Below are positions 7,209 through 15,428 of a stretch of 21,197 nucleotides of DNA, in pieces; positions within the stretch are counted from its first letter, which is position 1; each line of letters starts with the position of its first letter. A program made the translations under genes and the position numbers. The DNA comes from a virus. The notes under the pieces are model-generated. The model was not told the origin of the DNA. It ran no database searches and worked only from the letters and a program-made list of their open reading frames with translations. The stretch lies in the IMG/VR virus record IMGVR_UViG_3300009011_000472, positions 1-21,197 of that record, one strand, 5' to 3'.

Positions 7209-8645
7209 CTAGCCAATTAAATCCATAAATTTACTACGAAGCAAACTATAATCCAAAGCACCGATTTCTTTTTCCCTTTCATCCACCAGCGCAAAAACAT
7301 CATTATCGTCCAATGCTATTATATAACCCCTCGAGTCATTCGCCGTATCTTTACATCTAGCTGACAAACGAACTTTATCTTCAACTGTCCTGCAGGTTAG
7401 TATACCTACAGTCCCCCGACTTGGCGAAAACCGTCCAGATAATTGATCCACCTCTGGATTACCGACTTCTTTACCATAATTTTTACATTCCACGAATATC
7501 AAAGATGACGGGTAATGTAGACCTATCCAATAGAAAAACCCGTTTTTAGCTTCATTGGTATAAGTAATATCTATCCGCTTACGTCCATTATGTATATTGT
7601 GCTGTTTTTTCGGATTGGCCAGAGAAGGATAAAAGATAGCTGAAAATATTTTCTCAATGACTTTTTCATAATCGCCCGCGCCTTCATTACCCGGGAGAAT
7701 CGCTTTTAACTCAGACTTAAGCGAATTCCAATCAGGTTTATCCCCCCCTTCAATCTCGGCAATATCTTCATGACTAAGTGGTAGAGGACTCTTATCTCTT
7801 TTAGCCACCCTATAGTCCTCTAATGCATGAGGATGTTTTAGCGTCATATTAACAACAGCCAATTTATCCTTACCATATTTTTCCATCAGAGCTTTTTTAG
7901 TTACTCGCTCACTACCATCCTTTAAAACTTCAACCAGCGGCGTGTGCGCTTTTAACTCCGATCGTTGCATTTCCGGTAACAAAAAATGCCTATAATATTC
8001 GTCAACCCGATATGATAGTTTCTGCCTAACCAAGAGCTTAGGAACAAAAATTATTTTCCCAAATTTCCCTGCTACAGGGAGTGTGACAAAGCTATTCTCC
8101 CACGCGCCCTCGACAGGATTCCAAATTGGACCAGATACAACACCAGAACTCATAGGGATATCATAATATACGCACATATCTTGCGTATATTTAATAAGAG
8201 GCCCACGTAATATATTACTAACCGCATCAGAAATCATATCGGGCCCAACGCCTTCAATCAGAAGACATGTGTCTTCCAAGTCCTCCAAAAGGCCAGTCAA
8301 AGAAGCATTACTTTTAAATAATGCCCCCCACACACTTTCTGCAGACTTCGCTCCAAACGCATGACCTTGGGATTTCCCCCGCGAGTACCCCAGATGAAAC
8401 TCATTACGCTCACTAAGAGACGCCAGCAATGCTTGCGCTACACTATGTTTTCCATTTTTTATGTAGCTCAAAACGGTTTCAAAAAAACTTTGAAGCAAAG
8501 AGGATAGTTCATTTCCCCAAGGAGACTGTAACGACTTTATGGCTGTGGGGTCTAAAAAAATAGGAATATCTGTGTCTAATTTCACATCTACGAAATCCAA
8601 CTGAGACTGATTCCGACCCAACTTGTAAAATTTCGAAATATGCAT
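7209..8645 (-). CDS. PD-(D/E)XK nuclease-like protein, probable restriction/defence effector
   Basis: The protein has 478 residues from the ATG at 8645. The upstream site is weak, but the opening HISKFYKLGRNQSQLDFVDV is typical of related hypothetical proteins I remember. The first 300 residues are an unassigned domain (IFLDPTAI at 30-37; acidic and Lys-rich stretch 240-300). The C-terminal part carries a PD-(D/E)XK core: an early Glu (E331), RID (D359), a long beta hairpin, VECKNY (E386, K388), then QLSGRF (Q401-F406), the helix that often follows the ExK strand. Such folds cut DNA in restriction, repair and anti-phage enzymes. There is no methyltransferase beside it, so it would need to sense infection or modified/foreign DNA through its N-terminal domain. 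The gene is AT-rich, alone, leftward, and bracketed by similar hairpins: a clear cargo insertion between cos and Q. Confidence 0.75.
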   Translation of the reverse strand: MHISKFYKLGRNQSQLDFVDVKLDTDIPIFLDPTAIKSLQSPWGNELSSLLQSFFETVLSYIKNGKHSVAQALLASLSERNEFHLGYSRGKSQGHAFGAKSAESVWGALFKSNASLTGLLEDLEDTCLLIEGVGPDMISDAVSNILRGPLIKYTQDMCVYYDIPMSSGVVSGPIWNPVEGAWENSFVTLPVAGKFGKIIFVPKLLVRQKLSYRVDEYYRHFLLPEMQRSELKAHTPLVEVLKDGSERVTKKALMEKYGKDKLAVVNMTLKHPHALEDYRVAKRDKSPLPLSHEDIAEIEGGDKPDWNSLKSELKAILPGNEGAGDYEKVIEKIFSAIFYPSLANPKKQHNIHNGRKRIDITYTNEAKNGFFYWIGLHYPSSLIFVECKNYGKEVGNPEVDQLSGRFSPSRGTVGILTCRTVEDKVRLSARCKDTANDSRGYIIALDDNDVFALVDEREKEIGALDYSLLRSKFMDLIG

Positions 8646-8752
8646 TATTCAGACCAAAAATAGTCAACTCAATAACCTTCAGAAAAAAACTCTGGAGGCC
8701 TCCATGCCGCAACCCTGCCATTCCTATCAATCTTCTGGGCAGATAAAACTGA

Positions 8753-8791
8753 GACGCCACCGCAAAGATATTACTTTGCCACTATAGCGTC
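8753..8791 (-). terminator. Nested inverted repeat after portal gene Q, terminator-like
   Basis: Outer arms GACGC (8753-8757) and GCGTC (8787-8791) enclose inner arms GCAAAG (8762-8767) and CTTTGC (8774-8779) around the 6-base loop ATATTA. Read leftward, the structure ends in TCAGTTTTATC. It lies about 36 bases past the stop of Q, where a terminator for the Q-P transcript is expected. The four-T tail is short for an efficient intrinsic terminator. It shares its tail sequence with the hairpin at 7171-7201. Confidence 0.5.
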
Positions 8792-8826
8792 CATCAAAAA
8801 ACGAGCGCGGTTCAGCCCAGATAGAA

Positions 8827-9834
8827 TTAAATATTGCACTTGAACCCAACAACTCGCTCTCCAACCCATTCATTGACTTGCTCAAATCGCGCCTGAATCG
8901 GTCCAAGTTCATTCGCGATCCATACCTCGGTGGCTTCCTTGATCGATCCAAACCCACCTGCATTCTGTGGAACAATGCCCATCAACTGTGGCGGAATCCG
9001 CAAGCTGGCCAACACGTCATCGCGCGTCTGATTCTTGATCGAATTGAACTCGTCCTTGGCCGCCACCTCGCTGACGGGAATCAGTTGAATCCCGTCCTTC
9101 TTCCCAGTCGGCGAGTAAACAAATAGGTTCCGAAAATTGCCTGGTCCCTTCGACTCCTTCAGTGCCTTACGCAACGCATCGATGTCGGCCTCGGTCTGCG
9201 CCGCATCTGTCATATACAGGATGAACCCCGCATGGCTCCCGTTCTCGTAGTACTTGCGGCGGAACAAAGTGGCTGACTCATTGAGCAAGGCCGACTGTAA
9301 GGCGCTGATCCACTCCGGCAACCCATAAATCTCTTGGTGCAGATCAGCCTCCCGCAAGTGAAAGATACTGCCTGGCTCAAACGCATGCTCATCCTTCCAA
9401 CCTCTTACTTGGTAGAACTGCCCCTGGGGTCCGACACGCATGTACTTAGCCAGCGGCGGGACAAGTTGCCGCGTATTGCCCAGCACCGAGCGGCGTACTT
9501 CCAGGTACCCATTGCCCAGGCACAGGAAGTCCAGCGCGAACTGCTCAAACGCCACCCTCGACAGCAGCGGATGGGGTATGAAGGTCTTGCTCAACAAGTT
9601 GCGCTTGAACATCAAACCCGAATGCAGATGAACGCTCGCCCCCACCGACCGAGCCAGCCCATCCAGCGACAACGGCGGCTCATACCAACGCCCGTTGAAC
9701 CAGCACTCCAAATAGTCAAACACCTCCCGCCCCCCCAACACCGGCGACGGCTCACCGAAGCTAAAAACCTGCGTACCTGCACCTTTGAGAGCTGTAGTGG
9801 GTAGCAGCGTCTGGTTGCCGAGCTGTTCAGTCAT
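8827..9834 (-). CDS. Q: Portal protein (P2 gpQ family)
   Basis: The protein has 335 residues (P2 gpQ about 344). It forms the dodecameric ring at the capsid vertex through which terminase packs DNA and to which the tail joins. Recognition is by the overall sequence: the N-terminal TQVFSFGEP segment, the FEQFALDFLCLGNGYLEV core near residues 96-113, and the C-terminal RIPPQLMGIVPQNAGGFGS stretch, all characteristic of the Phage_portal family in P2 relatives. The ATG at 9834 shares its A with the TGA of the terminase gene (TGATG), so translation is probably coupled. A TTG one codon earlier is a less likely start. The gene is leftward and GC-rich, in the usual P2 position next to the cos end. 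Confidence 0.93.
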   Translation of the reverse strand: MTEQLGNQTLLPTTALKGAGTQVFSFGEPSPVLGGREVFDYLECWFNGRWYEPPLSLDGLARSVGASVHLHSGLMFKRNLLSKTFIPHPLLSRVAFEQFALDFLCLGNGYLEVRRSVLGNTRQLVPPLAKYMRVGPQGQFYQVRGWKDEHAFEPGSIFHLREADLHQEIYGLPEWISALQSALLNESATLFRRKYYENGSHAGFILYMTDAAQTEADIDALRKALKESKGPGNFRNLFVYSPTGKKDGIQLIPVSEVAAKDEFNSIKNQTRDDVLASLRIPPQLMGIVPQNAGGFGSIKEATEVWIANELGPIQARFEQVNEWVGERVVGFKCNI

Positions 9835-11591
9835 CAATAAATCTCCATCCGCCCGGTATTGGCAACCGTCTGCCCCTCAAGCGGTTCATTGTGCAAGGCA
9901 TGAAAAAGCGCCCACGCCAGATCGGCGTGACCGGTGTTGTCGTTGCGCCCGGCGGTGTAGGTGTACTGACGCCCACCAGCAGTGACCGTTTTACGAATCG
10001 CCATCAGCGACTGCGCCATGTCAGTCCAACCGGCATCGAACTCCAGCCGACCCTTGTGAATCACGTCATAGGCCTTCAGCACCAAGCGGGTTTTCACCTC
10101 GGGCGAATAGCTGAAGGCGGTGACGGCCGGGAAGAACTGGCGCACCAGCTGGGCCACGCCGCTGCCCAGACCGGTGACATCGATCCCGATGTAAGTCACC
10201 CAATACCGGTCGCAGACGCTCTTGATAAAAGCGGCCTGCGCCGCAAAATCCATCCCGCGAAACTGATGCCGCTCAAGCACACGGAATTTGCCGCCCGGCA
10301 CCAACGGCGGAGCAACCACCACCAGCCCCGAACAATCGCCCGTCTCAGCAGGGTCATACCCCACCCACACCTGTCGGTCGCCGAAAGGCCTCATGGCAAA
10401 AGGTTTGTAATCCTCAGCCCACTCGACCCAGCTATCCACCATGCAGGACTGCAATAACGCCAACGGAAAGATGCTCGCCCCATCGTCGACAAAATCGCAC
10501 ATCAGCAGGTTGGCGAACGCCTCTGGGCTGTACTCCCGGCGCAGCTCTTCGATGTCGAAAAGGTCACAGCCACCCTGCTCCGCGTCGAGGATGTTGACAA
10601 TCTGCCGCCACAAGCGGTCCTCGCAGAGCCGCCCCTGCTGGAGCGCGCCGTGGGACACGTCCACCTTCGTGTGCTGAGCCGCCGGCTTGCCCTTGTTGAA
10701 GCGCTCGCCCGTCCAGAAGGTGTAGGCCTCATGGGCCATGCTCGACGGTGTTGAGAAGTAGGTCTTGCGCCACTTCTTGTGCATCGCCATGCCTGAGGCG
10801 ACCTTGTTCAGTTCTTCAAACTTGAACGTCCAGAAGAACTCATCGAAGTAGAAGTTGCCGTGGTAACCCTGGGCGGTACGGGCATTGGTGCCAAGGAAAA
10901 ACAGCTCGGCACCGTTGGGCAACACGATGGGATCGCCAGTCAACTCGACACCAATCACTTCGCGAGCGAAGGCCTGAATGTAACCGCGAAACAGGTAGGC
11001 CTGGTTCTTCGAAGCCGACAAGAATATCTGGTTACGACCAGTCTCCAGCGCATCGATAAAGGCCTCACGGGCGAAGTAATAGGTCGCGCCGATCTGCCGA
11101 CTTTTGAGGATGACGCGGGTGCGCTGGTTGCCGGCCCGGTACCAGTCTTTTTGGTAGTCGAAGCAGCCATCAATGAATGCCTCGCGCAGCAGCTCGATCT
11201 GGTCTTCACTGATGTCGTTCTTCGGGGTTTTCTTCTTCGGGCCTTCGTTGCGCTTGGCCAGATTAGGGTTAAGGTCGGTTTCGGTACCGCCGCCCTGAAA
11301 GCGCTGAATGCGGGCCTGCCGCTCCAACTGCCGATGCAGCAGATCAATCTCTTTGAAGTCGCCGCTGCTCTTGCCGTCCTTGAGGATCAACTGCACCAAG
11401 CGCGCTTCCAGCGCCCCACCGATGCGCTCGACGTTATCCGCCCGGTCCCACTCATCACGGGCCTTCCAGCTGTGCAGCGTCTTCTCCTTTTCGCCCGTCG
11501 CTTCGGCGATCTCACAGACACGCCAGCCCATCCAGTACAGGAACTTGGATTGGCGGCGGGGATCGATGGGCAAGAGCGCGGTCGTAGTCAT
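9834..11591 (-). CDS. P: Large terminase ATPase/nuclease subunit (P2 gpP family)
   Basis: The protein has 585 residues from the ATG at 11591 (P2 gpP about 590). A GTG nine codons upstream is possible, but MTTTALLPIDPRR is the usual opening. An N-terminal helix-turn-helix (about 22-46, ending TLHSWKARDEW) is followed by the ATPase: Walker-A-like SRQIGATYY (164-172) and Walker B FYFDEFFW (247-254). The C-terminal RNase-H-like nuclease follows, with VGYDPAET (D413), YIGIDVTG and the closing HADLAWAL acidic residues. It cuts cos and drives DNA into the head together with gpM and the portal. It is transcribed leftward with Q from the 139-base region shared with gene O. Confidence 0.95.
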   Translation of the reverse strand: MTTTALLPIDPRRQSKFLYWMGWRVCEIAEATGEKEKTLHSWKARDEWDRADNVERIGGALEARLVQLILKDGKSSGDFKEIDLLHRQLERQARIQRFQGGGTETDLNPNLAKRNEGPKKKTPKNDISEDQIELLREAFIDGCFDYQKDWYRAGNQRTRVILKSRQIGATYYFAREAFIDALETGRNQIFLSASKNQAYLFRGYIQAFAREVIGVELTGDPIVLPNGAELFFLGTNARTAQGYHGNFYFDEFFWTFKFEELNKVASGMAMHKKWRKTYFSTPSSMAHEAYTFWTGERFNKGKPAAQHTKVDVSHGALQQGRLCEDRLWRQIVNILDAEQGGCDLFDIEELRREYSPEAFANLLMCDFVDDGASIFPLALLQSCMVDSWVEWAEDYKPFAMRPFGDRQVWVGYDPAETGDCSGLVVVAPPLVPGGKFRVLERHQFRGMDFAAQAAFIKSVCDRYWVTYIGIDVTGLGSGVAQLVRQFFPAVTAFSYSPEVKTRLVLKAYDVIHKGRLEFDAGWTDMAQSLMAIRKTVTAGGRQYTYTAGRNDNTGHADLAWALFHALHNEPLEGQTVANTGRMEIY

Positions 11592-11638
11592 GGCTGCGAT
11601 GCTGCCGCCCAGACCCACGACTCAATAGCACCGCCCCT

Positions 11639-11657
11639 TGTGCCCTCCCCGCCTACA
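11639..11657. promoter_or_regulatory. Candidate late-activator (Ogr-type) site upstream of gene O
   Basis: The 19-base pattern TGTnnCCTCCnnnCCTACA occurs here, between the divergent P and O genes, and again at 19090-19108 upstream of V. Both leaders begin late operons in P2. P2 late promoters carry an Ogr-binding dyad ending in TGT and ACA with 12 bases between; here the spacing is 13. The site is centred 83 bases before the O start, leaving room for a promoter. No good -35 box is seen, as expected for activator-dependent promoters. Confidence 0.35.
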
Positions 11658-11730
11658 GTCCCGCCTCGTTGCCGCCACCTGCGCGCGACCCGACCATGCC
11701 CCTCATTGCAACGCACTGAGCATTCCCGGT

Positions 11731-12561
11731 ATGAAGAAATTTCGCAGCAATTGGTTCCGCGTCGCCGTCGAAGGCGCGACCTCGGACAAACGCACCATCA
11801 AACGCGACTGGCTGGAACAGGCCGCGAAGAACTTCAACCCGTCCACCTACGGCGCCCGCATCTGGCTGGAGCATTTCCGCAGCCTGCTGCCGGACAGCCC
11901 GTTCAAGGCTTACGGCGACGTCCTCGCGGTGAAGACCGAAGAAATCGATATCAATGGCCAAAAGAAACTGGCCCTGTTCGCCCAGGTCGAGCCCACCCTC
12001 GAACTGATCGCCATGAACAAGGCCAAGCAAAAGATCTACACATCAATCGAAATCGACGACAGCTTCGCCGACACCGGGGAGGCCTACATCGTCGGCCTAG
12101 CGGTGACCGACTCGCCTGCCAGCCTCGGAACCGACGTACTCGCGTTCTCAGCGCAGAAGCCCGACGTCAGCCCCTTCAAAGACCGGCACTACTCCGCAAC
12201 CTCGATGTTCACCGAGGCCGTCGAAGCCGAGCTGACATTCGAAGAGTTTGAAGAAAAGCCCAGCCTCGGCGCCCAGCTCTTCAGCAAGGTGCAAACCCTG
12301 CTCAAAGGCAAACAGGCCAAGGATGACAGCGAGTTCGCCCAGATCGGCCAAGCCGTCGAAACCCTCGCCGAACACGTCAAAGACTTGCCCGACCAACTGG
12401 CCGCGGAGAAACAGTTTTCCGCAGAACTGAAAACGCAGCTCGACCGGTTGGCCAAGGACTTCACCGAACTGAAAACCAAGCTCTCGACCACCCAGGACCA
12501 CAACCAAAAGACACGCCCTCCCGTCACTGGCGGCGGAAACCAGGTCATGACCGACTGCTGA
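11731..12561 (+). CDS. O: Capsid scaffold and maturation protease (P2 gpO family)
   Basis: The protein has 276 residues from the ATG at 11731 (P2 gpO 284). The upstream extension to 11638 lacks family resemblance. P2 gpO is a serine protease with Asp19, His48 and Ser107. Here D19 and H48 are at the same positions, and S105 (KIYTSIEI) falls where the serine is expected. The C-terminal part from about 205 to 255 is Leu-, Glu- and Lys-rich and should form the coiled-coil scaffold. In the family it guides gpN assembly inside the prohead, cleaves gpN, gpL and Q N-termini and finally itself. It is the first gene of the rightward head operon and ends 17 bases before N. Confidence 0.95.
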   Translation: MKKFRSNWFRVAVEGATSDKRTIKRDWLEQAAKNFNPSTYGARIWLEHFRSLLPDSPFKAYGDVLAVKTEEIDINGQKKLALFAQVEPTLELIAMNKAKQKIYTSIEIDDSFADTGEAYIVGLAVTDSPASLGTDVLAFSAQKPDVSPFKDRHYSATSMFTEAVEAELTFEEFEEKPSLGAQLFSKVQTLLKGKQAKDDSEFAQIGQAVETLAEHVKDLPDQLAAEKQFSAELKTQLDRLAKDFTELKTKLSTTQDHNQKTRPPVTGGGNQVMTDC

Positions 12562-12578
12562 CACCAAGGACGACTTCC

Positions 12579-13589
12579 ATGCGCAACGACACCCGCAACC
12601 TCTTCAACGCCTACCTCGGCCAATTGACCAAACTGCACGGCGTCCCCGACGTCACCACCAAATTCGCCACCGCCCCCAGCGTCACCCAGACACTGGAAAC
12701 CCGCATGCAGGAATCCAGTCAGTTCCTCAGCGCGATCAACATCTACGGCGTCACCGAACAGATGGGCGAGAAGATCGGCATGGGCATCGGCGGGCCGAAC
12801 GCCGGCACCACTGACACCACCCAGAAAGACCGCGAAACCACCGACATCACCACCCTCGATGATCGCGGCTACTTCTGCTCGCAGACCAACTTCGACACCC
12901 ACCTGCGTTACAGCAAACTGGATGCCTGGGCCAAATTCCCCGACTTCCAGGCACGCATTCGAGACGCGATCCTCAAGCGCCAGGCGCTGGACCGCATCCT
13001 GATCGGCTGGAACGGCACCAGCCGCGCCGTCACCTCAAACCCGGCGACCAACCCACTGCGCCAGGACGTCAACATCGGCTGGCTGCAAAAAATGCGCACC
13101 GAAAACGCCGCGCGGGTGATGAAGGAAATCGCTGAAGGCTCGGGCAAAATCGCCATCGGCGCCGGCAAAGACTTCACTAACCTCGACGCCCTGGTGTTCA
13201 GCATGGTCGAAGAGTTCATCGCGCCCTGGTACCAGGAAGATCCAGACCTGGTGGTGATCTGCGGCCGCCAACTGCTGGCCGACAAATACTTCCCGATCAT
13301 CAACAAGGACAACGCCCCGAGCGAGATCCTCGCCGCCGACATCGTCACCAGCCAGAAACGCCTGGGCAACTTGCCGGCGGTGCGCGTGCCGTACTTCCCG
13401 GCACGTGGGCTGCTGGTGACCAAGCTCGAAAATCTGTCGATCTACTGGCAGGAAGGCAGCCGCCGCCGGACCGTTCTCGACAACGCCAAGCGCGACCGCA
13501 TCGAAAACTACGAATCGGTCAACGACGCCTACGTGATCGAGGATTTGGAATGCGCCGCTCTCGCTGAAAACATCGAAATTGCATCCTGA
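12579..13589 (+). CDS. N: Major capsid protein (P2 gpN family)
   Basis: The protein has 336 residues (P2 gpN 357, before N-terminal processing). It builds the T=7 shell with the HK97-type fold. The N-terminus (RNDTRNLFNAYLGQLTKLHG) is the typical start of the family; TETRM/QESSQFL at 40-52 and the aromatic-rich GYFCSQTNFDTHLRYSKLD near residue 97 are further marks. AAGGA stands about nine bases upstream of the ATG. The gene follows the scaffold gene by 17 bases and precedes the small terminase by 11, a tight GC-rich operon. The first 30 or so residues are probably removed by gpO, as in P2. Confidence 0.96.
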   Translation: MRNDTRNLFNAYLGQLTKLHGVPDVTTKFATAPSVTQTLETRMQESSQFLSAINIYGVTEQMGEKIGMGIGGPNAGTTDTTQKDRETTDITTLDDRGYFCSQTNFDTHLRYSKLDAWAKFPDFQARIRDAILKRQALDRILIGWNGTSRAVTSNPATNPLRQDVNIGWLQKMRTENAARVMKEIAEGSGKIAIGAGKDFTNLDALVFSMVEEFIAPWYQEDPDLVVICGRQLLADKYFPIINKDNAPSEILAADIVTSQKRLGNLPAVRVPYFPARGLLVTKLENLSIYWQEGSRRRTVLDNAKRDRIENYESVNDAYVIEDLECAALAENIEIAS

Positions 13590-13600
13590 GGCAGACGACC

Positions 13601-14299
13601 ATGACCAATCCCTGCCGTCATCACTTCCTGCGGGTCACGGCCGCCATTGAAGCCGCCGCGGTCGAACCCAACCAAACCATGGCCGGCGCGACCGCCTACG
13701 AACATCAGCTCAACCAGCTGCTGCAGGATCGCCTGCGCCTTAAACAGATCCAGTCGAATCAGGGCAAGGCTGAACTCAAACGCCAACTGCTCCCTGATTA
13801 CGTGCCCTACGTGCAAGGCGTGCTGGAAGCCGGGCTCGGTGCTCAGGATGAAGTGCTGACCACCATCATGGTCTGGCGTTTCGATGCCGGCGACTTCAGC
13901 GGTGGCCTCGACATCGCGCAATACGTGCTGAAGCACAAGATGGTCATGCCGGATCGCTTCGCTCGCACGTTGGGCTGCCTGGTTGCCGAAGACATCGCCA
14001 CGGCAGCATTGAGCGCCCAGAAGGTCAGCGAATCGTTCGACTTGACCACGCTGCATCGAGCCGCCGAATTGACCGACACCGAAGACATGCCCGACCAGGC
14101 CCGCGCCAAGCTGTTCCTCGCCATGGGTCGCGCCACTCTGGAAGGCCTCACCGAAGAACTAACCGGCCAACCTGGTCAAGTTCAGGCCGGCATCGACCTG
14201 CTGAAAAAAGCCATCGAACTGCACGACGCCTGCGGTGGCAAAAAAGATTTGGAGCGAGCCGAACGCCTGCTCAACAAACTCGCCGCCACTGGCGGCTAA
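13601..14299 (+). CDS. M: Small terminase subunit, endonuclease-associated (P2 gpM family)
   Basis: The protein has 232 residues (P2 gpM 247). It pairs with gpP to recognise and cut cos. Family marks are the N-terminal NPCRHHFLRV, the Gln/Leu-rich helical stretch at 30-62 and the conserved DEVLTTIMVWRFDAGDF near residues 82-99. GAGG lies about nine bases before the ATG. The late C-terminal part (190-230) is helical and charged. It sits between N and L, as in P2. About 100 bases separate it from L, with no gene in the gap. Confidence 0.94.
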   Translation: MTNPCRHHFLRVTAAIEAAAVEPNQTMAGATAYEHQLNQLLQDRLRLKQIQSNQGKAELKRQLLPDYVPYVQGVLEAGLGAQDEVLTTIMVWRFDAGDFSGGLDIAQYVLKHKMVMPDRFARTLGCLVAEDIATAALSAQKVSESFDLTTLHRAAELTDTEDMPDQARAKLFLAMGRATLEGLTEELTGQPGQVQAGIDLLKKAIELHDACGGKKDLERAERLLNKLAATGG

Positions 14300-14402
14300 C
14301 CGAGCGTCCCCACGCACCCCGCCGGCTCGGGGCGGATCGGCCAGGCCACGAGCCTGAACGTGAAGCCACGACCACCGGCGACCTATTGCAGAGTGCAGCG
14401 CA

Positions 14403-14864
14403 ATGAGCGGATTCATCGCGGGCGGCAAGGCCCCCACCGGCCACATCAACACCGACCCATTCTGGCCGTCGATCAATCTGGACGACGTGCGCGGCACGCT
14501 GAGGATCGATTCCAGCGTCACCGCGATCCGGCTGGAAACCGCGACCATCGCCGCCGCCATTAGCGTCAACCGCGAGCTCGCCGAGTGGCGCCGGACCCAA
14601 CAGGCCGACGGCTACACCACCCTCACCGACGTCCCCACCGATCGGGTCAAAAACGTATCGCAGTTCGTCCACCTGTACCAACGGGCGATCTATGCCGCGA
14701 CCGGTGCAGAAATCTGTGAGCGCTACCGCTCCTACGACAGCACCAACAGCGGCCACCAGAACGCCGACGACCTCACCCCCAGCATCGACGAACTGCGCCG
14801 CGACCAGCGTTGGGCCGTGCGCGACTTCCTCGGCCTCGGCCGCACCACCGTGGAGTTGATCTGA
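14403..14864 (+). CDS. L: Head completion/stabilisation protein (P2 gpL family)
   Basis: The protein has 153 residues (P2 gpL 169). It closes the filled head and prepares it for tail joining. The N-terminal FIAGG and the FWPSINLDDVRGTLRID stretch (20-36) are typical, as is the C-terminal LRRDQRWAVRDFLG. The ATG has only a weak ribosome-binding site, so reinitiation after M across the 103-base gap or a message-internal site may serve it. The stop codon TGA overlaps the ATG of X by one base (TGATG), showing translational coupling. Confidence 0.92.
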   Translation: MSGFIAGGKAPTGHINTDPFWPSINLDDVRGTLRIDSSVTAIRLETATIAAAISVNRELAEWRRTQQADGYTTLTDVPTDRVKNVSQFVHLYQRAIYAATGAEICERYRSYDSTNSGHQNADDLTPSIDELRRDQRWAVRDFLGLGRTTVELI

Positions 14865-15076
14865 TGGTCGTCACCGTTCGCGCCCAGCAAAACGACACCG
14901 TCGATGCCCTCTGCTGGCGACATTACGGCCGCACCGCTGGCGTAACCGAAAACGTACTTGACGCCAACCCCGGGCTGGCCGACCACGGACCGACATTGCC
15001 CCAGGGCCTGGCCGTGCAAATGCCCGAAACACAAACCGCCGCCCCGCAAAGGCAAATGGTGAACCTATGGGACTGA
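14864..15076 (+). CDS. X: Tail protein X, LysM-like (P2 gpX family)
   Basis: The protein has 70 residues (P2 gpX 67). The start was set at 14864 by overlap with the L stop and by family length; a longer in-frame reading from 14810 lies inside L. The repeat-like VTVRAQQNDTVDALCWRHYG followed by a short Pro-rich hinge is the LysM-type module of gpX, which is needed for tail formation and may touch peptidoglycan or the tail hub. The tail end is QRQMVNLWD, a common ending in the family. It is the last gene before the lysis cassette. Confidence 0.92.
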   Translation: MVVTVRAQQNDTVDALCWRHYGRTAGVTENVLDANPGLADHGPTLPQGLAVQMPETQTAAPQRQMVNLWD

Positions 15077-15113
15077 CCCATTGCAACCACGCCTAGACCA
15101 AGGAAGGATACAC

Positions 15114-15428
15114 ATGCCCGAACGCCCCGACACCTGGGCCTGGCTCGCCGCTTGGCTCGAACAACACTGGCCGACCCTATACGCCGGCCTCCTGGCCCTG
15201 ATCATCGCCGCCCTTCGAATCATGTACGGCGGTGGCACTTGGCGCCGTATCGCCATCGAAGCCCCGCTCTGCGGCGCCTTGGCATTGGCCGCCAGCCATG
15301 GCCTTCCGTTACTCGGTGTTTCCGCGTCCACCGCGCCCTTTTTTGGTGGCATCATCGGCCTGCTCGGCGTGGAAGGAACCCGCGCTGCAGCAAGGAAACT
15401 TTTCATTCGCAAGGAAGCCTCACGATGA
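15114..15428 (+). CDS. Holin-like lysis protein
   Basis: The protein has 104 residues from the ATG at 15114, preceded by AAGGAAGGA; a TTG at 15081 is rejected. Hydrophobic segments lie at about 20-37, 48-66 and 72-87, and the C-terminus is short and basic (RKLFIRKEASR), the usual layout of a class-I-like three-helix holin. It sits directly before the lysozyme gene and overlaps its start by four bases (ATGA). Assignment rests on position and topology, since holins share little sequence. It would open the inner membrane to release the muramidase. Confidence 0.85.
   Translation: MPERPDTWAWLAAWLEQHWPTLYAGLLALIIAALRIMYGGGTWRRIAIEAPLCGALALAASHGLPLLGVSASTAPFFGGIIGLLGVEGTRAAARKLFIRKEASR

Noticed and set aside
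8740-8800. Nested palindrome after Q considered as the cos site
   Set aside because: Position next to Q fits P2, but the sequence lacks the conserved GGCGAGG-type end, which is found at 6384. A terminator role explains the hairpin better.
10860-12251. 463-codon plus-strand frame opposite P and overlapping O
   Set aside because: It is antisense to a strongly recognised terminase with good motifs and then shifts out of frame with the O protease. Long antisense frames are common in GC-rich genes; its sequence resembles no protein.
12189-12902. 237-codon minus-strand frame opposite O and N
   Set aside because: Composition is Gly/Val repetitive, typical of the complement of GC-rich genes, and it spans two confident genes.
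14300-14402. Gap between M and L examined for an extra gene or frameshifted extension
   Set aside because: The gap is about 100 bases and GC-rich; the only frame across it (14360-14563) is out of register with L and resembles nothing.
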